A stretch of DNA of 41,998 nucleotides from positions 1-41,998 of the forward strand of contig JAGAPI010000050.1 of the NCBI GenBank assembly GCA_017623335.1. Reading direction: 5' to 3'. Below are positions 15,595 through 23,378 of the stretch, piece by piece (within the stretch, counting starts at the first letter, position 1; each line of letters opens with the position of its first letter). The notes beneath the pieces are model-generated. The model was not told the DNA's origin. It ran no database searches and worked only from the letters and a program-made list of their open reading frames with translations. Made by a program: the position numbers and the translations under genes. Origin of the DNA: Prevotella sp. (GTDB taxonomy: Bacteria; Bacteroidota; Bacteroidia; Bacteroidales; Bacteroidaceae).

Positions 15595-16662
15595 ATGGAA
15601 CGTACAAGCACTTTATCAAAAGCCATCACTCTGATGCAGATACCGGCAGTGATAATAATTATTGTATTACATTCATATACCACTGCAAGGGGAAGTATAT
15701 CTGATACAGACAATACTGCATATTATTATCTGTCATATCTCCTATCAATGGATATTGGAAATATGGGAGTGCCGCTGTACTTCACCATTTCCGGCATTCT
15801 CTTCTTCAACAATTTCACCAACAGACAGTCTTATCATACTAAGATAAAGTCGAGAATGAAAACATTGGCTATACCATATATCTGCTGGAACCTTGCTAAC
15901 ATCATACTGTTTTTTCTGCTACAGAACCTTGAATTTACAAAAAGTTATTTCTCTGGCAACAACAAGCTGGTTTCGGATTATTCCATTGTTGATTTTCTGA
16001 AAGCATTTTGGGATACTGGAGGGGGAACACCTATTCTTTCGCCCTACTGGTATATACGTAATCTGTTAATACTACAAGTGTTGTCACCTGTTATTTTCAT
16101 TCTGATAAAGCATATCAAACTTGCATATCTGCTGGCGGTTGGGGCATTGTGGTTCACAACTCCTACTTTGACATTTACCTATACAAGCATTTTTTATTTT
16201 TCTTTGGGCGCATACGTCAGTATACATAATATTGACTTGATTGGATTGACAAACAAATATTTCAACCACATCATAACATTATTCATATTGATGCTATGCA
16301 CCGAAATATATCTTCACTTTAATGTAACAAGCTCATATTTAATATACCTCCAAAAAGCGCTATTTATTATTGGCGTAATCAGCTTTTTTACTTTGGCGAT
16401 AAAAGCGGTAGAACACAATATAAACATACCAAACAGCCTTGGAAAAGCAAGTTTTTTCATTTACACCACACATTACCCTATTATGCAGGGAATAAGACGG
16501 ATAAGCCTCAAATTTGTCAACAACTCACCATCTGAAATTGGGAATGTATGCGCCTATCTTGGGGCTATTATTATAACCTTTATACTATGTTATATCCTAT
16601 ACATAGGCTTAAAAAAAATTGCGCCAAAAACGCTTGCTTTCACAACGGGAGAACGTAGCTGA
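15595..16662 (+). CDS. acyltransferase family 3 (polysaccharide O-acyltransferase-like)
   Basis: A 355-residue polytopic membrane protein with about 10 predicted helices. Helix 1 carries LMQIPAVIIIIVLHSY, the place of the family's R-X10-H motif; here the His (26) is kept, but the Arg is Gln (15). Further family-like parts are GVPLYFTISGILFF (about residue 57), SPYWYIRNLLILQVLSPVIF (about 144) and SLGKASFFIYTTHYPIM near residue 282. Members move acyl groups, usually acetyl, across the inner membrane onto glycans. The gene is followed after 8 bp by an SGNH hydrolase, a common functional partner that may be fused in other lineages. The missing Arg makes catalysis uncertain. Confidence 0.85.
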   Translation: MERTSTLSKAITLMQIPAVIIIIVLHSYTTARGSISDTDNTAYYYLSYLLSMDIGNMGVPLYFTISGILFFNNFTNRQSYHTKIKSRMKTLAIPYICWNLANIILFFLLQNLEFTKSYFSGNNKLVSDYSIVDFLKAFWDTGGGTPILSPYWYIRNLLILQVLSPVIFILIKHIKLAYLLAVGALWFTTPTLTFTYTSIFYFSLGAYVSIHNIDLIGLTNKYFNHIITLFILMLCTEIYLHFNVTSSYLIYLQKALFIIGVISFFTLAIKAVEHNINIPNSLGKASFFIYTTHYPIMQGIRRISLKFVNNSPSEIGNVCAYLGAIIITFILCYILYIGLKKIAPKTLAFTTGERS

Positions 16663-16670
16663 GGAAATAT

Positions 16671-17483
16671 ATGAAAGGGATATATAAAGCATTCATAATT
16701 GCAGTCGTAACACTCATTGTAATTGGAATGGGTTGTGGATACCATAAATTTAGCCTGCGGGTGGAAAAGATTAATCCTTATCCACTAACTAATATACATC
16801 ATTCACATAACGACACGATTAAAAAGATTGTAATCATTGGAGACTCATGGGGCGACTGGGCTGACAAATTCAACGTCCCCGACTTTATCGACAGTTTGAT
16901 GCTTGAAAATGGTGTACAAACAAGAACCATGGCAAAAGGTGAACATGGGGCGACATCAAAAACAATATACAAAAACATGCACGCCGGCAATCAAAACGCC
17001 AACTCCACCCAAGCGCTAATGGAGGATAATCCGCAATACGCCGTGTTGTTTTGCGGCATCAACGACTCACACGGACAATACGGAAAGGGTTTTTATGCTT
17101 ACCACACGACACTCATAATACAGGAGATGCTTCATCGAAAGATTAAGCCTGTCGTTCTGGAACTGCCATATTATGACATTAAAAGTCAATATGAACATTA
17201 TTATGGCTTTACCAGAAGATGTGCATACACGACATTGGCATTGCTAACAGACCACACAATTGATGTTAATAATATTGATAGATATAGGGCGGCATTAAAG
17301 GAACATTTATCAGAAAAAAAGATAGATGACAAGATAATATGGATATCAGCAGATTCTCTTTCAAAACAAGAATGCTATGGAAATAACATGCATTTGAATA
17401 TATACGGATATGAATGTCTGGCGAATATTATAGTCGAGAATATTCTTGCGGACATAAAGAAAAATAATAGAATAACTATTTGA
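16671..17483 (+). CDS. membrane-anchored SGNH hydrolase, probable partner of the acyltransferase
   Basis: A 270-residue protein with an N-terminal membrane segment (AFIIAVVTLIVIGMG, residues 7-21), placing the rest in the periplasm. SGNH motifs: IIGDSWGDW (nucleophile Ser59), a possible block II Gly in KGEHGATS, CGINDSHGQ (Gly129, Asn131) and NNMHLNIYGYECLA (His241). The Asp that usually stands three residues before the His is Asn here (NNMH), so it may work as a Ser-His dyad. It probably transfers or removes acetyl groups on the polysaccharide together with the acyltransferase directly upstream. It is the last gene of the unit begun at 10591. Confidence 0.82.
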   Translation: MKGIYKAFIIAVVTLIVIGMGCGYHKFSLRVEKINPYPLTNIHHSHNDTIKKIVIIGDSWGDWADKFNVPDFIDSLMLENGVQTRTMAKGEHGATSKTIYKNMHAGNQNANSTQALMEDNPQYAVLFCGINDSHGQYGKGFYAYHTTLIIQEMLHRKIKPVVLELPYYDIKSQYEHYYGFTRRCAYTTLALLTDHTIDVNNIDRYRAALKEHLSEKKIDDKIIWISADSLSKQECYGNNMHLNIYGYECLANIIVENILADIKKNNRITI

Positions 17484-17507
17484 ACATTAACAAAAAAACT
17501 GTTTTTA

Positions 17508-17539
17508 TTTGGTAATATGAAAATAATAATGTATCTTTG
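17508..17539 (+). promoter_or_regulatory. consensus promoter of the second AAA/PD-(D/E)XK gene
   Basis: TTTG (17508-17511), exactly 20 bp, TATCTTTG (17532-17539), then 30 bp to the ATG at 17570. The promoter starts 25 bp after the preceding SGNH hydrolase gene. Confidence 0.8.
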
Positions 17540-17569
17540 CACCAGATAACAGCTAAATACAGAGACAAG

Positions 17570-19327
17570 ATGGAAGAGTCGTATAAACAACAGAAGCCCC
17601 GCCGCATTCCATACGGCATGATGAACTTCGTGGCTGTCCGCGAGGACAACTGCTACTATGTGGATAAGACACGGTTTATAGAGAAAGTGGAAGAATCCAA
17701 CAAGTTCTTCTTTTTCATACGTCCACGGCGTTTCGGCAAGAGTCTTACGATGTCGATGCTCAGACATTATTACGACATAAACCAGGCGGATAAGTTTGAG
17801 CAATTGTATGGCGGACTGTATATAGGTGACCATCCGACGAAAAACCATAACAAGTATCTTGTGATAAACCTGAACTTCGCTGTGATAGATGCGGAGTTGG
17901 GCAACTACCGTGAATCGATGGACGCTCACTGCAGAACTGAGTTTGACATGTTCTGCATGAGATACGCACGCCTGTTGCCCACATCATTCAAAGAGAATCT
18001 TATGAAAGAGACAGGTGCTGTGAAACAGTTGGACTTTCTATACAAGACATGCAACGAGGCAGGACTGAAGATTTATCTTTTTATCGATGAGTACGACCAT
18101 TTCACAAACAATATACTCTCCGATACCGCACGCATGGAGGAATACAAACAGGAGACACACGGCACAGGTTATCTGCGGACATTCTTCGACACCATCAAGG
18201 CTGGAACCTATTCATCGATTGAGCGTGTGTTTGTAACGGGAGTAAACCCCGTAACCCTCGACGACCTTACCAGCGGCTTCAACATCGGCACCAACTATTC
18301 TTTGTCATACAAGTTTAATGAGATGGTGGGATTCACGGAGGAGGAAGTGCGCAAGATGCTGACATACTATTCCACACAATATGACTTCCACAACACCGTG
18401 GACGAGCTCATTGAGGTGATGAAGCCTTACTATGACAACTACTGCTTTGCAGAAGAGGCATATGGCGAGACCACTATGTACAACTCGAACATGGTGCTGT
18501 CATTCATGTATAAATACATCGACAACGGAGGCAGAATTCCAAGCAGGATGCTCGATGACAACATACGTGTGGACTACAATAAGCTGCGTATGCTGATACG
18601 TAAGGATAAAGAGTTTACAAACGACGCATCTATCATACAGACCTTAGTGTCAAAAGGGTTCATCACGGGAGAGCTGAAGGAGGGATTCCCTGCCGAGAAC
18701 ATTGCCGACAGCAACAATTTTATCAGTCTGCTGTATTATTTCGGTATGGTGACCATAGACGGGAGGTACATGGGAGACACAAAGTTTGTAATCCCCAATG
18801 AGGTCGTCAGGGAACAGATTTTCTCTTATCTCCTTGATACATACAATGAGAACGAGCTTTCGTTTGACAGCTATGATATAAGGAAGAAAGAACAACTGAT
18901 GGCATACTGTGGCGACTTCAAGCCTTTCTTCCAATATATTGCCGACAGCATATATACTTTTGCATCACAGCGCGACCGACAGAAAGGCGAGGCTTTCGTG
19001 CATGGATATACACTTGCGCTGACAAGCCAGTGCAAGTTTTACCGTCCAATATCTGAATTGGACAATCAGGGCGGATATGCCGACATATTCCTACGTCCGC
19101 TGCATGAGATATATAATGATATGGAGCACTCATACATTGTCGAGCTGAAATATCTCAAAAGCCAGGCTACGGAAAAACAAGTATCTGAAGCCATTGAACA
19201 GACAAAATCGCAGGTATGCCGCTATGCCGACACTGTCAACGTTGGTGAGAATACAGGCAATACCACTCTGCACAAGGTGTATGTGGTATATCGCGGTGTT
19301 GAAATGGTGGCGTGTGATGAGGTATAA
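17570..19327 (+). CDS. AAA-ATPase-like protein with C-terminal PD-(D/E)XK nuclease domain (second copy)
   Basis: A 585-residue paralogue starting MEESYKQQKPRRIPYGMMNF. It has YYVDKTRFIE, IRPRRFGKSLT (Walker A-like, 50-60), IYLFIDEYDHF (Asp173-Glu174) and the subgroup mark FVTGVNPVTLDDLTSGFNIG, which it shares with the copy at 25106 but not with the one at 10591. The nuclease-like core is GGYADIFL (Asp505) and YIVELKYL (Glu525, Lys527). The upstream extension of the frame reaches into the promoter, so the ATG at 17570 is used. It is followed after 29 bp by a GT2 gene. Function unproven; possible roles are in defence or genome plasticity of surface loci. Confidence 0.88.
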   Translation: MEESYKQQKPRRIPYGMMNFVAVREDNCYYVDKTRFIEKVEESNKFFFFIRPRRFGKSLTMSMLRHYYDINQADKFEQLYGGLYIGDHPTKNHNKYLVINLNFAVIDAELGNYRESMDAHCRTEFDMFCMRYARLLPTSFKENLMKETGAVKQLDFLYKTCNEAGLKIYLFIDEYDHFTNNILSDTARMEEYKQETHGTGYLRTFFDTIKAGTYSSIERVFVTGVNPVTLDDLTSGFNIGTNYSLSYKFNEMVGFTEEEVRKMLTYYSTQYDFHNTVDELIEVMKPYYDNYCFAEEAYGETTMYNSNMVLSFMYKYIDNGGRIPSRMLDDNIRVDYNKLRMLIRKDKEFTNDASIIQTLVSKGFITGELKEGFPAENIADSNNFISLLYYFGMVTIDGRYMGDTKFVIPNEVVREQIFSYLLDTYNENELSFDSYDIRKKEQLMAYCGDFKPFFQYIADSIYTFASQRDRQKGEAFVHGYTLALTSQCKFYRPISELDNQGGYADIFLRPLHEIYNDMEHSYIVELKYLKSQATEKQVSEAIEQTKSQVCRYADTVNVGENTGNTTLHKVYVVYRGVEMVACDEV

Positions 19328-19356
19328 CTGAACACCAATAACTAAACACTGGTATT

Positions 19357-20205
19357 ATGTGGTACGATAAATATCTTTCAGTATATGAGAAGCCATACAA
19401 TAATATAGACTCATCTATTAAAGATGACATACGGATAAGACTTGCAAAAATCAATGACGAGAAAAGCCCACTTGTATCAGTGGTGATTATTGCGCATAAT
19501 GAGGGAACAAGGATTGCAAGCTGCCTGTGGTCGTTGTGTTATAACATTAGTGACTTTCCTTTCGAGATAATTGTTATAGACAACAACTCTACAGATAGTA
19601 CAACACTGGTGTTGGATAATCTGGGAGCAAGATGGTATGAGGAAACACAAAAGGGACCAGGACATGCACGCAACCGTGGCTTGGCGGAGGCTAAAGGTGA
19701 ATATTATCTGTGTATTGACGCTGACTCAATATATCCACCATATTACATACAGACAATGGTAAAGGCTTTGGAACCCAAAGACGTGGTATGCTGCTATGGC
19801 TTATGGAGTTTTATCCCAGATAAGGAACATTCCGCATGGCAACTTTTCGTTTACGAGACTCTGCGCGACTGGTACCTAAGAATACAAAACATTAAACGTC
19901 CGGAGTTAAACGTCAGAGGAATGGTGTTCGCTTTTAAAACAGAATTAGGAAAAAGGCTGTTATTCAGAACTGACATAATAAGAGGTGAGGACGGCTCTTT
20001 AGCCCTTGCCATGAAGGATTATGGAAAGTTGAAGTTTGTGACCAGCTCAAAGGTTAGAATAGTCACAGACAACAACACCATGAAAGCAGCTGGTTCTATT
20101 TATCAAAGTCTCTTTGTCAGAATAAAAAAAATGATAAATGGATTGCCTGGAATATTCACATCCGAGAAAGAATACAAAGACGAGGAGTCAAACCTTATAA
20201 AATGA
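19357..20205 (+). CDS. GT2 family glycosyltransferase
   Basis: A 282-residue GT-A enzyme with an extra N-terminal stretch of about 38 residues before the Rossmann-like start LVSVVIIAHNEGTRI. The nucleotide-binding IDNNSTDST (75-83) and the metal-binding IDADS (120-124) are present, with KGPGHARNRGLAEAKG between them. A C-terminal Arg/Glu-Asp segment (RGEDGSLALAM) could be the catalytic-base region. The form resembles rSAM/TIGR04283-like and mycofactocin-type GT2 only in general; no specific subfamily is claimed. It is probably translated with its neighbour, whose ATG overlaps its stop (ATGA). Confidence 0.88.
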   Translation: MWYDKYLSVYEKPYNNIDSSIKDDIRIRLAKINDEKSPLVSVVIIAHNEGTRIASCLWSLCYNISDFPFEIIVIDNNSTDSTTLVLDNLGARWYEETQKGPGHARNRGLAEAKGEYYLCIDADSIYPPYYIQTMVKALEPKDVVCCYGLWSFIPDKEHSAWQLFVYETLRDWYLRIQNIKRPELNVRGMVFAFKTELGKRLLFRTDIIRGEDGSLALAMKDYGKLKFVTSSKVRIVTDNNTMKAAGSIYQSLFVRIKKMINGLPGIFTSEKEYKDEESNLIK

Positions 20206-21332
20206 AGTGTATGAAACCGATTAAGGTACTCGAGGTTATAAGACAAGGACAAATAGGCGGTGGTGAATCGCACGTGCTGGACCTGATACGTGGTTTTGCA
20301 TCAAATGAGGTGGAGCCTATAGCTATGGCATTCACTCCAGGGCAGATGATTGACACCTTAGAGGCTGAGGGAGTGAGATGTTATGTGATAGAGACCGACA
20401 AGGCTTTTGACCTCAAGATTCAGCAGAGAATAAAAAAGGTGATTGAGAAAGAGCAAATAGACATCATTCATGCTCACGGCAGCAGGGCTGCGTCGAATGT
20501 GTTTCTATTAGCAAAACAGATGCATTTGCCCATGATATACACCGTGCACGGATGGAGTTTTCATCAGGACCAGCCTTGGCTGATGCGTAAACTGCGTGCA
20601 TGGAGCGAGAAACTTATTTGCCATTACAGCAAGAAAGTCATCTGCGTATCGGAGAGCAACCGCATGACAGGCGAAGAGGTGTTCGGGCTCAAAAATGCCG
20701 TCGTGATTGAAAATGGAATAAACTTGAAAAGATTCAATCCCGACAAAGAGCTAAAGGATATAAGACAAGAGCTCGGCATAAACAAAGATGAGTTTATCAT
20801 CGGCTTCATAGCCCGCATCACACTGCAAAAAGCGCCTCTCGACTTCATAAAGAGCGTGGCATTGGCTTATAAGGAGAATCCAAGAATAAAAGGACTGCTG
20901 GTTGGTGAGGGAGACATGAGAGACGAGGTGTATGTATATATTAGAGAGCACAATCTTGAGGACTGCTTTTATCTCTCCAAATTCAGGACCGATGTGCCCG
21001 ACCTGTTGAGCGCAATAGACGTGTATTGTCTGCCAAGCTTGTGGGAAGGACTCTCCATCGCCCTTTTAGAGGCAATGGCAATGAGAAAGGCTTTGGTTGT
21101 CACGCCGACAGACGGAACCAAAGAACTCATAGTAAACCACAAGAACGGTATTATCGTAGATTTCAACAGTCCAGAGTCATTGGCTAAAGCGTATCTAAGA
21201 TATCTGCAAGAACCAGAGTTGATAAAACAATATGGAACAGAGACGCAGACAATTATTCAAAAACGCTTCAACAGCCAAAGAGTGTCTGATGAGGTGACAG
21301 AGATTTACAAAGAGTTATCCACAAACATTTAA
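20202..21332 (+). CDS. GT4 family glycosyltransferase
   Basis: A 376-residue GT4 enzyme. The N-terminal domain has VIRQGQIGGGESHVLDLIRG, a common start of the WecA-independent, GlcNAc/Gal-type GT4 group, and IIHAHGSRAASNVFLLAKQ. Domain 2 has IENGINLKRFNPD and GFIARITLQKAPLDFI, and EX7E is at Glu282 and Glu290 in LWEGLSIALLEAMAM, followed by TDGTKELI. It is not closely related to the KDGSKK trio. The ATG at 20202 overlaps the preceding TGA; another ATG lies at 20211. Donor sugar unknown. Confidence 0.92.
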   Translation: MKCMKPIKVLEVIRQGQIGGGESHVLDLIRGFASNEVEPIAMAFTPGQMIDTLEAEGVRCYVIETDKAFDLKIQQRIKKVIEKEQIDIIHAHGSRAASNVFLLAKQMHLPMIYTVHGWSFHQDQPWLMRKLRAWSEKLICHYSKKVICVSESNRMTGEEVFGLKNAVVIENGINLKRFNPDKELKDIRQELGINKDEFIIGFIARITLQKAPLDFIKSVALAYKENPRIKGLLVGEGDMRDEVYVYIREHNLEDCFYLSKFRTDVPDLLSAIDVYCLPSLWEGLSIALLEAMAMRKALVVTPTDGTKELIVNHKNGIIVDFNSPESLAKAYLRYLQEPELIKQYGTETQTIIQKRFNSQRVSDEVTEIYKELSTNI

Positions 21333-21344
21333 CAACTACTATAT

Positions 21345-22487
21345 ATGAAACTTCTATTTGTATACGAAAGCATGGCGCGTTGGGGAGGAATTGAACGCGT
21401 ATGGAGCGACAAAATCAACTGGTTGGTCAACAACGGCTTTGACGTGAAACTCATAACAACAATACAGGGTGAACATCCCATACCATACGAAATTGACCCG
21501 AAAGTTAAGATAAAAGACTTGCATATTCAGTTTCACTACTCATACCGTTATAAAGGTTTAAGGAAGATATGGGACCAATGGAGCAGATTGAACAGATTTG
21601 AGAAGTTACTGCAACAAGAGATAAAGGAATATAATCCGGACATAATAATATGTGTGGCAACATTGTACGTTCAAACATTGGTAAAAATAAAAGGACATAT
21701 TCCATTGATTGCAGAATCACATAATATATGTTTAAATACATTCCAGTCTTTTGCTCACCCTTTGATTCAAAAAATACAGAAGAGGCAGCTTTTCAAATGC
21801 TTTCCCAAAGTGGATTATATTGTGTCACTTACAGAAGGAGATGCAAAAGAATGGAGGAAATACAACAACAATGTGAGGGTGATTACAAACACTGCACATC
21901 TTAATCCTACTAAGCGTGTTTCGGACTGTATGAGCAAGCATGTGATTTTTGTAGGACGTATTGCAGAACAAAAGGGATTACCTGCGCTATTTGAAATTTG
22001 GGGTAACGTGTCAAAACGTCATCCGGACTGGACGATTGATTTCTATGGTGAGGGAGAGTCAGCAGCACTGACAGAATGGGCAACAAACGAAATAAAGAAA
22101 CATAACAGCATAATACTTCACAAGCCAACAGACAAAATATTTGAGAAATATTGTGAGAGTTCCATTTTCATACTGACTTCAACATACGAGCCTTTCGGAC
22201 TCGTACTGCCTGAGGCTATGAGCTGCGGACTACCCGTGGTGTCGTTTGACAGCCCATACGGTCCGGCAGACATCCTGACTGACGGCGTTGACGGATTTCT
22301 TGTTAAGCTTGGTGACACAAAGACCTTTGCAGACAGATTATGTCAGCTAATGGAAAATCCTGAGTTACGTAAGAAGATGGGTGCTGCCGGAGTGATTTCA
22401 TCACAACGATACACAGCTGAAAACATCATGCCGCAATGGGTGAAGCTATTCAATGAGATTGCTTCAACCAGAACTTCAGCAGAGTAA
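21345..22487 (+). CDS. GT4 family glycosyltransferase (paralogue 4)
   Basis: A 380-residue GT4 enzyme starting MKLLFVYESMARWGGIERVW. Its overall layout matches the 12185-14448 trio (GGIERVWSDKINWLVNNGFDV; AESH in place of the KDGSKK-G-E-x-H segment; FVGRIAEQKGLPALFEIW), with EX7E at Glu282 and Glu290 in TYEPFGLVLPEAMSCG and FDSPYGPADIL. It is therefore a more distant member of the same expansion, placed in another operon. The last 38 bp overlap the end of the opposing GT2 gene. It ends the unit led by the second AAA/PD-(D/E)XK gene. Confidence 0.92.
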   Translation: MKLLFVYESMARWGGIERVWSDKINWLVNNGFDVKLITTIQGEHPIPYEIDPKVKIKDLHIQFHYSYRYKGLRKIWDQWSRLNRFEKLLQQEIKEYNPDIIICVATLYVQTLVKIKGHIPLIAESHNICLNTFQSFAHPLIQKIQKRQLFKCFPKVDYIVSLTEGDAKEWRKYNNNVRVITNTAHLNPTKRVSDCMSKHVIFVGRIAEQKGLPALFEIWGNVSKRHPDWTIDFYGEGESAALTEWATNEIKKHNSIILHKPTDKIFEKYCESSIFILTSTYEPFGLVLPEAMSCGLPVVSFDSPYGPADILTDGVDGFLVKLGDTKTFADRLCQLMENPELRKKMGAAGVISSQRYTAENIMPQWVKLFNEIASTRTSAE

Positions 22488-23373
22488 TAGAATCTACACA
22501 CTTTATATAATCTGAGGAAGCCAATCGCCAAAAAACTTTGAACTTTTCCGATATACTCAACACGAAAGCTGTGCTGAAAACAGCAGTCAGGGTATATCGG
22601 GAATATTTTTTTATGACGTCCTCATGCTGTGGATTACTCTTTGCGAAGCGTTGCAACTCGTCAATCACCGTGAGATAGCAACTAACATTGCGAAGTGAGT
22701 ATTTTTTACCCATAGTAGAATTTGCCCTCACACGATGTTTCACAAAACTTCGCTTTAAGCATCCCACCCTATTTGCCTGCAAACAAAGAAGTGCGGAATA
22801 CAGCTCATCCTCATGGATTATACCTGGATAAAAAGACAATCCTATGTTATTTATATAATCCTTACGAACAAGCCACAACCACGGAACAGCACGATGGGTA
22901 TATGTAGATATCAATTGGGCAAATAACTCAGCGCCATTATAAACGATATTTTCTGAATACAACGAAGTGCGATGATAATCCCATGCCAATGGATGCGCCC
23001 CTTCCTCCAGCATTATATCTCCGTCAAAAAAGCAAAAATCAAGATTATGACATTCACAATATTCGTAGCATTGAGATAAAGCCTCAGATTCTAAGACATC
23101 ATCACTATCCATGAAATAGATATATTTTCCATTGGCATAATTCATTGCCGTATTGCGAGCTACAGACTGTCCTTGATTTTCCTGATGAGTAATTATTATC
23201 CTGCTGTCCTGTTCCGCCAGTTCCTTAAGTATCTCAAGGCTGTTATCCGTACTGCCATCGTCAACGCATATTATCTCTATTTCCGACAATGTCTGGTTCA
23301 TGACGCTACCCACGGCCTCTCTCAAATAAGGGGCTGTATTGTAAACTGGTACTATAACAGAAACTTTACACAT
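22450..23373 (-). CDS. GT2 family glycosyltransferase
   Basis: A 307-residue GT-A enzyme starting MCKVSVIVPVYNTAPYL, with ICVDDGSTDNS (36-46), GQSVARNTAM (69-78) and the metal-binding MDSDD (88-92). The start at 23373 is chosen because the conserved first strand begins there; the frame extends upstream to 23409 into the preceding nuclease-like gene. It lies 5 bp after that gene's stop, so both are transcribed together leftwards. The C-terminal 38 bp overlap the 3' end of the GT4 gene on the other strand. Likely role: addition of one sugar of the repeat unit or of a side branch. Confidence 0.9.
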   Translation of the reverse strand: MCKVSVIVPVYNTAPYLREAVGSVMNQTLSEIEIICVDDGSTDNSLEILKELAEQDSRIIITHQENQGQSVARNTAMNYANGKYIYFMDSDDVLESEALSQCYEYCECHNLDFCFFDGDIMLEEGAHPLAWDYHRTSLYSENIVYNGAELFAQLISTYTHRAVPWLWLVRKDYINNIGLSFYPGIIHEDELYSALLCLQANRVGCLKRSFVKHRVRANSTMGKKYSLRNVSCYLTVIDELQRFAKSNPQHEDVIKKYSRYTLTAVFSTAFVLSISEKFKVFWRLASSDYIKCVDSITLLKFWLKQSH

Positions 23374-23378
23374 AGATT

